NCBI GenBank assembly: GCA_022606425.2
Contig: JAHDVF020001054.1
Location: 1 to 64,000 of the forward strand
Direction: 5' to 3'
DNA length: 64,000 nucleotides
Source: Lepidostoma basale
Taxonomy: Eukaryota > Arthropoda > Insecta > Trichoptera > Lepidostomatidae
Positions 21,911 through 31,700 of the stretch are shown here, piece after piece. Position 1 is the stretch's first letter. Every line of letters begins with the position of its first letter. The translations under genes and the position numbers were made by a program. A model generated the notes under the pieces. The model was not told where the DNA came from, ran no database searches, and saw only the letters and a list, made by a program, of their open reading frames with translations.

Positions 21911-22133
21911 AATAATAATTAAATAAAACGATTTTTTTAACTACTTCCACTTTTGTCTTTATTTAGACAGCGACCGGTTTCGACGACAGACTGGTGCCAG
22001 CGAGCCTGGTGAAACCGGCCGCTGTCTAAATAAAGACAAAAGTGGAAGTAGTTAAAAAACATCGTTTTATTTAATTATTATTTAAAATGAACTTCCATCA
22101 AGAGATTTCAGTAAAATCATTTATCTTAAAAAC
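21911..22133 (+). mobile_element. Hammerhead family D element (223 bp) inside A
   Basis: Bounded by perfect 11-bp repeats ACTAATTATTA (21,900-21,910 and 22,134-22,144). The two arms (TTAAATAAAACGAT...CTACTTCCACTTTTGTC) are ~70-bp near-perfect inverted repeats with little spacer, keeping the GAAACCGG half-motif. A one-sided extension AAAATGAACTTCCATCAAG follows on the right. Confidence 0.93.
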
Positions 22134-22198
22134 ACTAATTATTACCTCCATCTTCAGGTGTAAAAATATAATAATAAAATAGTTTTTATTAAATTTTT

Positions 22199-22238
22199 AC
22201 ACCTGAAGATGGAGGTATCCTCCGAAACATGTCGTATT
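22199..22238 (+). ncRNA. Intact hammerhead ribozyme motif, family A
   Basis: CTGAAGA 22,203-22,209; stem II GGAGG-TAT-CCTCC, five perfect pairs; GAAACATGTC ending 22,233. Stem III ACATGT is self-complementary. Stem I is short here (AC/GT). Core complete. Confidence 0.82.
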
Positions 22239-22410
22239 TTTAAATATTTTTTAACAATAAGTGGATTAAACAAAGTTATTTTCAATTTACTAAGAATATT
22301 ACTATGGAATTCCACAGTGTTAATGCCTTAGCGTTCAATAAGTTGATTATAAACTGTTAAATAAAATAAAAAAACTTTGTTTAATGTATCACAAATGTAT
22401 TATTATTTTA

Positions 22411-22453
22411 CGCGGCAGCTGTTCCGTCAAGCTATGTTGACATCATCAGGTGT
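22411..22453 (-). ncRNA. Degenerate hammerhead, family B
   Basis: Minus strand CTGATGA, stem II GTCAA/TTGAC, but GGAAC in place of GAAAC and GCC in place of GTC. Probably inactive. Confidence 0.6.
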
Positions 22454-22799
22454 TACAATAATATATCAAATGTTATTATAAGTTTTCTTGATTTTTCGAA
22501 CCTTTATGTGTATTTATTCGTATGTCAATTTGAAAATTTTTTAGTCATCGAATTTATTTTTTTTCTAATTTTTTCCAATTTTTTTCGGTAACTAAGTCAA
22601 TTTATTGAATAAAGTCCATCCATAATTACGAATTTTTATGAATTAAAACACTGTTTTTTCCACATATTTTTCCACAAAAGGGTTAAGAGTAATTAATCTC
22701 TCTCGACTAATGTTAACCCTAATTCTTATAATTGTTTTTTTTTAGCTATTTAGATACAAAAAATTGAAGTGTAAATTTTTTTTTTTGTTCCCATGTTAA

Positions 22800-23212
22800 T
22801 TTGAATAATTTCTTCAATATTATTTTGATGTTATTTCTGGTATTGGTTTGTATTAAGTGCCTAATTACTTTTAATTAAAAAAAATGTGGATACGTGGAAC
22901 ATAAATTAAAAAGACAATATGTGCCCCATCTTAAAATAACATTTTGTATTAAAAAAAAAAAAAATTGTTATTTTATTTTATATCATTGTATTTTATTATA
23001 TTTGTTTTAGATTTTTTTGTAGCTGTTGGACGATCGAAGTGTGCGCGGGAGATGCCTATTGGTGGCAATGAGGTTCGCAACCCATCACACCGCGTCTCCC
23101 GCGGGGCGAAAAGAGAAGGATGGAGTGCCGCATCGGTTAAAGTGTGACAGTCAATTCATTTTTCTACCCGTTCGGGGAGACGGCGTGATGGTAAGTTAGT
23201 TAGTTAGTTAGC
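22800..23212 (+). mobile_element. SINE-W copy
   Basis: AT-rich body with TATTAAGTGCCTAATTAC and GTGGATACGTGG, then TTTGTTTTAG, the GC-rich block (frame 22,965-23,147 covers it) and the LINE-W-like 3' end with (TTAG)n at 23,192-23,212. Confidence 0.9.
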
Positions 23213-23689
23213 TAGATACATTTAGGTACTTGGCCTATTATATTACCAAACTTTCCCTATTTGGAAAAATCTTCACCCGTCACAAATTAAAATTTATGTT
23301 TTTAACTGCTTTGGCATACTATTATGTATCGGGGCACAATGTTAATGTGTTATTTTTTGTTATTTATTTCGTCCAATCATAAAAACCATGAGATAGACCT
23401 TAAAATTTCTATTGCGTAAAATTATTATTTCAACTTGTGTCAATGTACATTGCTTGTGTCTTAAAATACGAGTATAAACTCTCCCCTTGCTAAATCAATA
23501 GCCTTAGACCAATAAAACATCCCTCAACTCAAAACTTCCATCTGAAAAATCCTTTCAAAATTTAACACATTGATATGTCTATTGTTATCTCCCTAGTACT
23601 AGCCAAGTTAACTAACACGTGTTATATATGTTTCAAGGTATTTACACTGGTTTTGTAATTATTTTGGTTAGTATATATCGTTTTCCGAT

Positions 23690-23725
23690 GATGAAGGTGT
23701 AAAACCTTCGAAACATGTCGAGAAA
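23690..23725 (+). ncRNA. Hammerhead-like motif, variant G
   Basis: TTTTCCGATGATG, stem II GAAGG...CCTTC (five pairs), CGAAACATGTCGAG. Differs from the consensus only in CCGATGA for CTGATGA (a changed or lost U4). TTTTC before and GAGAA after could pair as stem I. Only copy of this variant seen. Confidence 0.55.
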
Positions 23726-23894
23726 AATAAACTCAAAAGTGGAAAAAATAATGTTTTCATTCTTAAAAATACGTCTAGTAATTTATTTTAAATATATTTA
23801 TTGGATCTGGAGTATTAAGGTAAAGCCTTCGACGCATTTCAGGCGCTGACCCTTAATAAAAATGTATTACTCTGCGCAACTTTTTAGCAATTAT

Positions 23895-24064
23895 TTTTCA
23901 TGAGATGTGATAAATAACTTATCTATCAGCTTTTTATTGTTACGTGAAGTCTACATCAGACCAAATATAGTGTGACAATCACAATGCCATCGCCGGGAAT
24001 CGAACCCGCGACCTTCGATGTGGCAGTTGTGGTTCTTACTACTCTGCCACAAAGTTCGTTGATA
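23895..24064 (-). mobile_element. tRNA-derived SINE (tSINE1), copy 1
   Basis: Minus strand. Contains GGTTCGATTCCCGGCGATGG (B box) and a diverged A box (TGGCAGAGTAGTAAG), then CAGTGTGATTGTCACAC-like and ACGTGACAATAAAA sequence. It lies directly upstream of a LINE-W fragment. Confidence 0.88.
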
Positions 24065-24094
24065 AGTACTAGTAATATTGTTAGGTTTCTAAAT

Positions 24095-24585
24095 AAAAGC
24101 TAGAATGGCAGTGCACAATGGTGTTCTTCTACCGACCCTTATGTATGGAAGCGAAGCATGGAACTGGCAAAAGAAGGATGAAAGTAGAATAAATGCAGTT
24201 GAAATGAGATCTCTTAGAAGAAGGTGTGGATACTTTGTGTATGATAGAGTGCCGAATGAAAATATAAGAAGTGAATGCGGTGCGAACGATGGTGTCATGA
24301 ACAAAATAATGAAAGGATCATCAAGATGGTTTGGACATATTGAAAGAATGAATGAAGAAAGAATGGTAAAAAAATTATATGTGAATGATGTAAATAGAAC
24401 CAGAAATAGAGGGAGACCGAGGAAAACGTGGCACGATCAAAAAAATCAAATATTGAATGTCGGCCATGTGAGGAGTCAGAGAAATCGACGCGCGTGCATG
24501 ACATGATGTATGAATGTTGAGGAAGCGAGAGAAATATGTCAGGAAAGAAAAGTGTGGCAGTCCATTCTTTCTGTTTTCTAAATAA
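24095..24585 (+). pseudogene. LINE-W C-terminal RT fragment
   Basis: Frame 24,105-24,506: AVHNGVLLPTLMYGSEAWNWQKKDESRI, RWFGHIERMNEERMVKKLYV, NRTRNRGRPRKTWHDQ, GHVRSQRNRRACMT, then a stop where other copies read TRCMNVEEA. Ends near GTGTGGCAGTCCATTCTTTC without tail. One of the cleanest reading frames of the family. Confidence 0.92.
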
Positions 24586-24621
24586 TTAAGATGAGAATTT
24601 TTTAAAGAATACAATTATAAT

Positions 24622-24762
24622 ATACTTTTAGTAATTTGTATAAACACCACTTTATTTGGTAACACCAACCGATTTCGCTCCCGCCAGAACTCGGCGGGAG
24701 CGAAACCGGTTGGTGTTACTATACATAGTGGTTTTACTACAAATTACTAAAAGTGTATTATT
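24622..24762. mobile_element. Family F inverted-repeat element
   Basis: Imperfect palindrome with ~67-base arms and a 7-base loop (AGAACTC). Each arm holds GCGGGAGCGAAACCGGTT (once per strand, one arm with a mismatch) and GGTGTTAC. It is the 3' half of a hammerhead layout (stem II GGCGGGAGC, GAAAC, ACCGGT); the CTGANGA half is missing, as if lost when two head-to-head copies joined. Confidence 0.7.
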
Positions 24763-25140
24763 ATTTTATTTAATAATGTCACAACACAAATTAAGTGTTT
24801 TATACGAATGTTTAATTTTTAATGACTTTAACAAATACATCTCGTGACTTAACAGACTCGTAACTAATATATAGTTTATTGATTATTTCCAACAACCCTT
24901 CATAAATGTTTGTAGTATAAGTTGGTTTTAACTTTACAACATTCTAATCACGTACATTGAAGTGTGCGGGGTTTGTGGTGAACTCCGTCACGGTGTAGGT
25001 ACCTAAATATGAGATAGGAATTCAATATATTTCACCAAATATGAAGACAAAATTTCAACAAAATGTCTATGTTGGGTGCGTAATGAATATCTAAGCAAAA
25101 TTATTAAATTTACAACACTTTTATTAAAATAAATAAATGT

Positions 25141-25182
25141 ATATTGACATGTTTCGGACAAACAGTCATTCTTCAGTAAAGA
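25141..25182 (-). ncRNA. Hammerhead ribozyme motif, family C, left arm
   Basis: CTGAAGA (complement at 25,170-25,176), stem II GAC-TGTTT-GTC, GAAACATGTC. Core complete; stem I weaker than in the 11.9 kb copy (first pair A/A). Confidence 0.75.
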
Positions 25183-25545
25183 TACATACGAGTATTTATA
25201 AAAATATTATAAAATTGTTGTTGTTTACATGTTCTGACAGATGTTATAAAGATATATTTTGGAGCGTTCTTGCTTTTGTTACATCAAATATTATGATTTA
25301 ATTTAAAATAATAATTTCAATTTCTTAGTGGGGTTCAGGTAAGTACTTACAAAAAAGGAAATAAATTTAAGATTGTATTTGACATTAAATTTATTTGATT
25401 ATTTATGCTATTATCTTAATTTTTAAAACTTATTATTATTTTTTTAATATTTTGTTATAACAAAAGCATAAGCGTTTCAAAATAAATCTTTATAACACCT
25501 GTCAGATCATGTAAAAAACAACAATTTTATAATACTTTTATAAAT

Positions 25546-25590
25546 ATGTTTTACTGAAGAAAGACTGTTTGTCCGAAACATGTCAATATA
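25546..25590 (+). ncRNA. Hammerhead ribozyme motif, family C, right arm
   Basis: CTGAAGA 25,554-25,560, stem II GAC-TGTTT-GTC, GAAACATGTC to 25,584. Matches the left-arm motif in inverted orientation. Confidence 0.75.
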
Positions 25591-25875
25591 TATATACTTT
25601 ATTTTAATAAAAGTGTTGTACAGGTATATATTATACAAAGTGTATAAAAAAGAAAAATAGAAATAAACCATCATAACAACACAAAGTATGGCGTGTATAG
25701 AAGAAAATTATTCAATATTAAACTAATTTATATATTGACTAAATTAACAATTAATTAATCCAATAAATATCTAATAATCTTCTTCCATATTGCACACTTT
25801 TGAGATATAAGCCGAATAATTCCGTTGGGTTGAGCGGCCTTTGGAAAATTAGGTCATGTTCTCACTTCTAAAATA

Positions 25876-26339
25876 CCACAATGCCTCAAGACTAAAGTTT
25901 TCAACCACTGCGTCTTGCCAGTCATGACGTACGGAGCCGAGACGTCGACACTGGCAAAAGGTTTAGTCTACAGATTCAAGGTCGCCTAACGTGCCATGGA
26001 AAGAGCCAAGCTTGGAATAACCTTGAGAGACAGATTTAGAAACGAATTTATTCGTCAACTAACCAAGGTGACTGAGGTGGCTCTGAGGATGGGCGGGCTG
26101 AAGTAACGATGGGCTGGCCATATCTGTCGGGGAACCGACGGCCGGTGGGGGAGACAGGTTCTGGAGTGGAGACCGCGTACAGGATTCCGCATAGTTGGAC
26201 GTCCCTCTGCCCGCTGGACCAACGATCTGAAGAGGATTGCTGGACATGGATGGATGGGAGCAGCAATGTATAGAGGGCGGTGGCGTGCTTTGGGAGAGGC
26301 CTACGTTCAGCAGTGGATGACAGATGGCTGATAATGATG
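25876..26339 (+). pseudogene. RTE-like LINE C-terminus, (GAT)n tail
   Basis: Broken frames read LKTKVFNHCVLPVMTYGAET, RAMERAKLGITLRDR, RWAGHICRGTDGRW, GRPSARWTNDLKRIAGHGWMGA and RWRALGEAYVQQWMTDG, then a stop and GATAATGATGATGAT. This is the end of a LINE RT common in insect genomes. A related copy lies at 53,096-53,575. Confidence 0.88.
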
Positions 26340-26340
26340 A

Positions 26341-26550
26341 TGATATTGCACTCAATATGGGAGAAGATTATTAGAAAATCTCGTTTGCAGACAATAAACA
26401 CAAAATTACTTCTGTATAAAACAATGCTGAGACCGGTACTTGCATATGGTGTGGAGTGTTGGGTACTGAGCAAAAGGGACGAAAATGCACTGCTGGTCTT
26501 CGAATGGAAGATGTTGAGAAAAAACTTTGGGCATCTCTGTGAAGGTGGTT
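26341..26550 (+). pseudogene. LINE RT fragment
   Basis: Reads TKLLLYKTMLRPVLAYGVECW, LSKRDENALLVFEWKMLRKNFG, the post-palm segment of an RTE-like LINE. It abuts the previous tail and so is a separate insertion. Confidence 0.8.
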
Positions 26551-26554
26551 AGAG

Positions 26555-27245
26555 TGGTAAAGGAATCCAAGATATTTCACTAAATATAAAGTTTGTAGAA
26601 TGGGTATTTTATGTGAACATTATAGACATCAAAAAACAGATTAATATTTGTCACATTGATTAATTTAGAACATCCCGTATGCCAACCGAAAACAAATCTA
26701 AGATATTTCATAAAACATAAAGTTTGTATAATGTCTTAATTATGTGAACAGATATATACATCAGGAAACATACCAATATATGCCACATTGATTAATTGTG
26801 AACATCCCTTATGCCAACCGAAAATTAATCCAATATATTTTACAAAATACAAAGCTTGTAGAATGTCTAAATTATGTGAACAGGTATAGACATTACAAAA
26901 CATACCAATATTTGCCACATTGATAAATTAAGAACATCCCCTATGCCAACCGAAATGGAATCCAAGGTACTCGTATTTCACAAAATATAAACCTTTTAGA
27001 ATGCCTAAATTATGTGAACAAAATAGACATCAGAAAACATAATAATATTTGCCACCTTGATAAATGAAGAAAATACCCTATTCCAACTGAAAATGAATCC
27101 AAGATATTTCACAAAATATAAAGCTTGAAGAATGTCTGTATATGTGAACAAGATTGACACCAGAAAACAAAACAATATTTGCCACATTGATAAATTAAAA
27201 ATATCCCCTATGAAAATCGAAAAGGAATACAAGATATTTCACTAT
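26555..27245. repeat. ~132-bp tandem array
   Basis: Five diverged units. Each has ATCCAAGATATTTCACAAAATATAAA-like, GAATGTCTAAATTATGTGAAC, AGACATCAGAAAACA, ATTTGCCACATTGAT, AACATCCCCTATGCCAACCGAAA. Unit starts near 26,563, 26,695, 26,827, 26,958 and 27,091. Looks like a small satellite; no coding. Confidence 0.92.
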
Positions 27246-27940
27246 AGACCGGGAGCTGGAGGGAGTTGAGTATGCAAAATATGAGGACCGCACTCTGTTC
27301 ATAGTTTTGAACTCAAAAAAGCTTGCAGATTATGAATCTGAATGTTGCCAGGAGGTTTGTTGGTCCAATTTTTTTTTCATTTTTTGCATCCCCTAAGATA
27401 ACAAGTAAATGGACTGAAAAAATGCTTTGGAACTATTTTAATGATTGTTTTAGTGACAACATGTCATTATTTCTTATGATAAAAGATACTTATAGCTAGT
27501 CAATTAAAATAGAAAAAAAAAATACAAGAATTATTCATATAAAATTTTTTTTTAATACGATAAAGCAAATTTTAACACGTCATCAAAAAAAAAAAATAAT
27601 CAATAATTTTTTATTTTGGCAGCCATTACCAATACATTTGCACAACAAATACAATTTAGTTGTAATTTTATGCAAGAACAAGCTTTTGTTAGGCAATTTG
27701 ATGTACATTTACAAGGCTGAATCAACAATTCTTGCAATGGTCGCTTCGTTTGTTGTCGTGGGTACAATTTATATTTTTTTCATAGCCATATAAGGTGTAA
27801 TCAATAGGTTGGAGAAGGGGTGTGGTTAGCATTTATCCATACATATTTTTGTGCTGAAGCTCTGAACATATGTAAATGTAGAGCATCTGATGTGCAAATT
27901 AATTTTAATAAATTTGAGCCCAAGCCGTTATTTTCCCTAC
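27246..27940. other. No gene seen
   Basis: AT-rich sequence after the tandem array. No recognisable domain. Confidence 0.5.
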
Positions 27941-27941
27941 A

Positions 27942-28255
27942 ACAACAACAAGCTATTTCCCTAGAAGGGTAGGCAGAGAGAATGGACCAGAACTTGGATT
28001 AATTTGATCATGCCAAGTTATCCTCGGAATTCCAAGACTCTATTCACTACGAGTATTTACACTTTACACATATCCAAACCAACACTTTATAATTTTGTTC
28101 TTAAAACTTTATTCCGCTCTAGATTACTTCCTGATATCAGCATTTGGAATTCTTTCGCAAAATGTTCTACCAACAATTAATTTAAGAGATTACATCTTTA
28201 TCGCATTGATTCTGCTCTCCTCCTTCTTCTGGCAGTTTCATGTTTCTTTTCTATA
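27942..28255 (-). pseudogene. LINE-W fragment, (GTT)-type tail
   Basis: Left edge AACAACAACAAG is the complement of a (TTG)n tail; then the complement of SAYPF.G, a deletion, WHDQIN region, and the RT segment up to CTTCTTCTGGCAGTTTCATG (NWQKKDESRI). Confidence 0.78.
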
Positions 28256-28295
28256 CAACACGCAACATGAAAATAAACAAAGGTAAAACTAAGTT

Positions 28296-28890
28296 TTGGT
28301 AACCTTGGGTAGAGATGAGCGTCAAATAAATATAGAGATGGCTGGAACTGCGATCAAGAACGTAAAGACTTTTATTTACCTGGGAAGCGGCATTACATGG
28401 GATGGTCGATCAAAGAAAGACATCGATAATCGTATCCACCAGACTAAACTTGCCTTCAACAAAAATCTAAAATATTCGAGTCCAATAACATAGACCTAAA
28501 CGCAAAAGGCATTTGAGATGTGGACCTACCGACGAATTGCCCAGTTTCATGGAGGGACCACGTTACAAATGAGGAGGTTCTCAGCAGAGTTGAAGAGAAT
28601 AGGCACATGTTAAACACCATAGCGTAGAGATGGATTGGTCGTGTGTTGCGATACGAATGTTTGATGATGTATTGGGGGAAATGGTCGAGGGATCGATTGG
28701 CAGAGAACGACCTTGCCAGGAGTACCTAGACCAGATTTGCCGAGATAAGGGCTGCACCTCTTATGCGGAGTTGAAGAGAGTTGCCAAGGACCTAGCGGAG
28801 TGGAAGAGGAGATGCGTCACCTTCTGCACACCGATCATTAGATGGAGACCGGAGAAGATACCTTTGAATTGTTGTAGGATTGTATTTTAA
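28296..28890 (+). pseudogene. RTE-like LINE RT C-terminal half
   Basis: Frame 28,296-28,493 reads IKNVKTFIYLGSGITWDGRSKKDIDNRIHQTKLAF; 28,630-28,890 reads DDVLGEMVEGSIGRERPCQEYLDQICRDKGCTSYAELKRVAKDLAEWKRR. A broken stretch separates them. The YLGS and GRxRPxxEYLDQI blocks are characteristic of this LINE group, distinct from LINE-W. Confidence 0.85.
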
Positions 28891-28986
28891 TAAAAACTTC
28901 AAATATATTTCCGAAGACGCCAATATAGGATCGTTAATATTGAAAACGTAGTTTTTGTTAACATTAATGAAACAAACAAAAAAACA

Positions 28987-29680
28987 AACCATCACGCAGT
29001 TTCCCCGCAGGGGTAGGCAGAGAGAATGGACCGCCACACTACTCTATCCTGACAAACCTCTCTAGCTTCCTTCACATTCATACAACGAGTCATACACGCA
29101 CGTCGATTCTAACATGACCAACCTTTAAAATTTGATTAATTTGGTCATGCCATGTTTTCCTCGGTCTGCCTCTACTCTGTACCCCATTTACATCATTAAC
29201 GTATACTTTCTTAACCATTATTTCTCCATCCATGCGTTCCGTATGTCCGAACCAACGCAGCGATCCTATCATAATTTTGTTCATAATACCTTCTTCCGCT
29301 CTACATTCCTTTCTTATAACATGCATTTGAGATTCTGTCGTATATCATTCTACCAGACTTCATCTCTACCGCATATTTTTATTGTTATTATTTTTTTTAT
29401 GTATACAACAGGTCGTTTGGACCCAATTACTGTACACAATTTGTATTTTTTTAGCTATTATATTGATTCTCGTGACATGTGATTTTATTGTCACGTGAAT
29501 TCTACACCAGACCAAAGACAGTGTGACAATCACACTGCCATCGCCGGGAATCGAACCCAGGACCTTCGGCATGGAAGTCAGAACCCGTAACCACTCTGCC
29601 ACGAAGGTCGTCGATTTATTCTGCTTTCATCATTTTTCTGCCAGTTCCATGCTTCGCTTCCATACATTAATGAATATTTA
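28987..29680 (-). mobile_element. LINE-W, (TTTG)n tail, interrupted by tSINE1
   Basis: Left edge AAACAAACAAAAAAACAAACC is a (GTTT)n tail; CCCCGCAGGGG replaces the TTCG-loop hairpin. Frame 29,090-29,326 reads CRAEEGIMNKIMIGSLRWFGHTERMDGEIMVKKVYVNDVNGVQSRGRPRKTWHDQINQILKVGHV. The RT sequence pauses at TCTCTACCGCAT, where tSINE1 is inserted, and resumes ATTTATTCTGCTTTCATC at 29,612. Confidence 0.9.
29372..29611 (-). mobile_element. tSINE1, copy 2, inside LINE-W
   Basis: Minus strand: head GACGACCTTCGTGGCAGAGTGG (A box), GGTTCGATTCCCGGCGATGG (B box), tRNA-unrelated body (ACGTGACAATAAAATCACATG, CAGTAATTGGGTCCAAACGA) and an A/AAT-rich tail. It interrupts LINE-W coding sequence, so it is younger than that copy. 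Confidence 0.93.
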
Positions 29681-29684
29681 TCTG

Positions 29685-30254
29685 ATAAAAAAAATTTATT
29701 ACCGAGTATAATTTATATTGCTATTCTTCCTGTTTTGAAAAGCTATTATATTAATATACTCGTATATTATCCTGCAACTGTCTATCTCGTCTTTCCATTT
29801 TCTAGAGTAATGTAAATAGTAACAAGGACCCTCAGGAACGCCACGATATCCTTTTCCTTTCAGAGGTAAAGGACCTCCACATTCAGTATTCAGGTCGCAT
29901 TCAAATACTGAAGAAAAGGTCTGAAGTTGACCCGCAGAGAATATATTTGAAAACTGATTTTTGTTTTTTTCTACAACACGTCAACACATAATTCGAACTA
30001 TTTTCTTAATGAAAAAAATCAAACATTTAAAACTTAATTCGAAAAGAAAATGAAAATAAGTAAATATGCCATTTTATTTAAACATAAAAAAGGGGCACAT
30101 TAGGACACTGTCCTAATCTGCCCCATTCACGCCTTGTCCAATTCTACTACACACATACTGATAGTAATAACCTAATAGAAAAATAAATATTATAAAAAAC
30201 AAATTATTTAGAAGTTACATTTATACTCCATAGTATACGGCAAAACAAAATGGG
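29685..30254. other. No gene seen
   Basis: AT-rich; a short GC-richer part at 29,820-29,945 has no recognisable frame. Confidence 0.5.
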
Positions 30255-30290
30255 TAAATTCTTAGAAAAATCTTTTATTCACTGAGTTTC

Positions 30291-30331
30291 GTGACAGCTG
30301 TTTCGAACCGATGTTGGCATCATCAGGTGTT
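30291..30331 (-). ncRNA. Hammerhead motif, family B
   Basis: Minus strand CTGATGA (30,320-30,326), stem II region GCCAAC/GGTTCG (only three inner pairs), GAAACAGCTGTC. All core bases present; stem II weakened. A family B arm surrounds it (30,255-30,360). Confidence 0.68.
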
Positions 30332-30392
30332 ACAATAAACTTGACTGATGAAAATAAATTGTGATATTATAACAGTGTTAGTCTAGCTCTAA

Positions 30393-30695
30393 TGACCTCC
30401 CCAGAGAAGTAAGGTCACAGGTGGATAGGGCTGCAGCGGTTACAGGCTGCCTGAAAGATGTCATATGGAGAAACAAGGACATGAGGACCGACAGCAAGGT
30501 ACGCATCTATAAGACCTGTGTGCGACCAATCCTCACATATGGCATTGAATCGAGGGCAGACACTGTCAAGACAAAGAGCATGCTCAGGACAACCGAGATG
30601 AAAACGCTCAGCGCTATAGCTGGCAAGACCCTACGTGATCGAGTTAGAAATACAGCAATCCGAGAAATCTGCAAAATTCGCGAAAATAAATATTA
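30393..30695 (+). pseudogene. LINE RT fragment (GAA-tail group)
   Basis: Frame 30,421-30,708: VDRAAAVTGCLKDVIW, TDSKVRIYKTCVRPILTYGIES, TEMKTLSAIAGKTLRDRVRNTAIREICK. The same peptide, carried further to the end of the protein, occurs at 62,132-62,575, nearly identical. Cut at both ends. Confidence 0.88.
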
Positions 30696-30758
30696 TTTAC
30701 TGTCATAATTTTGAATAACTGTTATTATACGAATCACAATTACTTTTTGAGATTATCG

Positions 30759-30801
30759 AGATAGCTGTTTTGCCAACCTATGTTGGCATCATTAGGTGTT
30801 A
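30759..30801 (-). ncRNA. Degenerate hammerhead, family B, compensated stem II
   Basis: Minus strand CTAATGA, stem II GCCAAC-ATAG-GTTGGC (six perfect pairs, a U-A to C-G change on both sides relative to GTCAAC/GTTGAC), then AAAACAGCTATC. Core decayed, stem paired. Confidence 0.6.
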
Positions 30802-30994
30802 CTATCAGACAACATTTTCACCAATCTGATAGAGCACAAGTATAAAAGGGACACCTAAGTTTTTTTTTTGCCAACAAACAACAAAATAACTATAGAAAAT
30901 ACAGCAACATATTTTAACTAAGATATTCATTTAAGGTTGTCTCTATTAAACATTGCTAACTAAATGATATAAAAAATAGCATGCTAGTTTCTTT

Positions 30995-31115
30995 TCTTCT
31001 TCTCCTCCGTCTCCTCTGCGATGGTTGGCGATCATCAGGGCTATTTCCACCTTGTTGACTGCGGCCTTGAACAGCTGCTTCTAAACCATCGTCTAAAATT
31101 GTGCAGCCAAGAGAT
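30995..31115 (-). pseudogene. LINE C-terminus with (GAA)n tail
   Basis: Minus strand reads LFKAAVNKVEIALMIANHRRGD then acidic/lysine codons GAGGAGAAGAAG, the typical end of an insect LINE RT. Short. Confidence 0.7.
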
Positions 31116-31244
31116 TCTTCTCCAAACTGGTCTTCATTTCCTGGTATTTTTTCATGAATCGTGCTATCGTATAAACTTTAATCTTAAATAAAAGTTTCAA
31201 GTAAACTTAAAACTTTAAATTTAAATAGTTATACATGTAATATA

Positions 31245-31480
31245 CTTTTGGAATTAAAAAACTTTGTTTAATTCACTATTTTTTAATAAAAAAAATTGAA
31301 AAATACGACCTCCATCTTCAGGTGTCTAACGTGTCGTGTTTTGTAACTCAGAAACATGTCGTGATTTTAATTTTTTTTTAATTAAAAAATAGTGGATTAG
31401 ACAAAGATTTTCAATTCCCAAATTATATTACTATGGAATTCCACAGTGATATTAGCCTTCACTTTCAATAAGTAATAAAT
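31245..31480 (+). mobile_element. Family A element with recombined ribozymes
   Basis: Left arm (AAACTTTGTTTAATTCACTA) and right arm (TAGTGGATTAGACAAAG) of family A. The minus-strand left motif keeps only CTGAAGATGGAGG (31,308-31,326); the plus-strand right motif keeps only GAAACATGTCGTG (31,351-31,363). The one-sided extension ACTATGGAATTCCACAGTG is present. Confidence 0.8.
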
Positions 31481-31494
31481 GTATTTTTCTTTTT

Positions 31495-31700
31495 CTTTTT
31501 TGTATACTTTGTATACAACTCACTTTTTAAACAAATTAAAAATAAATATCAAACATGTTTCGGATTACCCGGTCCTTCCTCAGTGATTTTATATAGATAT
31601 TTAAAATATTATAAAATTGTTTACAAATATGGTCAGTTTTGACAGATGTTATAAAGATTTATTTTGGAACGTTAATGCTATTGTTATAATATAAACATGT
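31495..31700 (-). mobile_element. Family C arm
   Basis: Minus-strand family C arm: extension TTGTATACTTTGTATACAACTC, ribozyme, then ATATTATAAAATTGTT, GACAGATGTTATAAAGATTTATTTTGG. Matches 25,111-25,270. Confidence 0.78.
31551..31590 (-). ncRNA. Hammerhead motif, family C, GUU triplet
   Basis: Minus strand CTGAGGA (complement 31,577-31,583), stem II GGA...TCC, GAAACATGTTTGATATT. Cleavage triplet would be GUU, allowed by the NUH rule. Stem I ATCA/TGAT pairs. Confidence 0.72.

Larger units (their letters stand above)
21864..22345 (+). mobile_element. Hammerhead family A element inside B, hosting D
   Basis: Bounded by ATTATGAATTG (21,853-21,863) and ATTATAAACTG (22,346-22,356), an 11-bp duplication with two mismatches; the uninterrupted sequence exists in other B copies. 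Left arm TATACTTAGGAAATTGAAAA; right arm has an intact ribozyme then GGATTAAACAAAGTTATTTT and a one-sided extension with ACTATGGAATTCCACAGTG. A family D insertion sits in the left arm. Confidence 0.9.
21811..22480 (-). mobile_element. Hammerhead family B element, hosting A and D
   Basis: Family B extension (TTTTGGCCGAAACACTATGA) at 21,825-21,852, interrupted by a family A element (21,864-22,345), resuming with AAACTGTTAAATAAAA, TGTATCACAAATG and a minus-strand ribozyme motif (22,411-22,453). The interior follows (TTTTTCGAACCTTTATGTGT at 22,492-22,511); the opposite arm is missing. Confidence 0.85.
25111..25620 (+). mobile_element. Complete hammerhead family C element
   Basis: 510 bp from TACAACACTTTTATT to AATAAAAGTGTTGTA. 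The two ~160-base inverted arms each carry a family C ribozyme pointing outwards (25,141-25,182 minus; 25,546-25,590 plus), followed inward by TTTATAA, ACAATTTTATAATA, TGTTATAAAGATTTATTTTG-like sequence. An AT-rich spacer of ~200 bp has no coding frame. I could not identify its target duplication. Confidence 0.85.
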
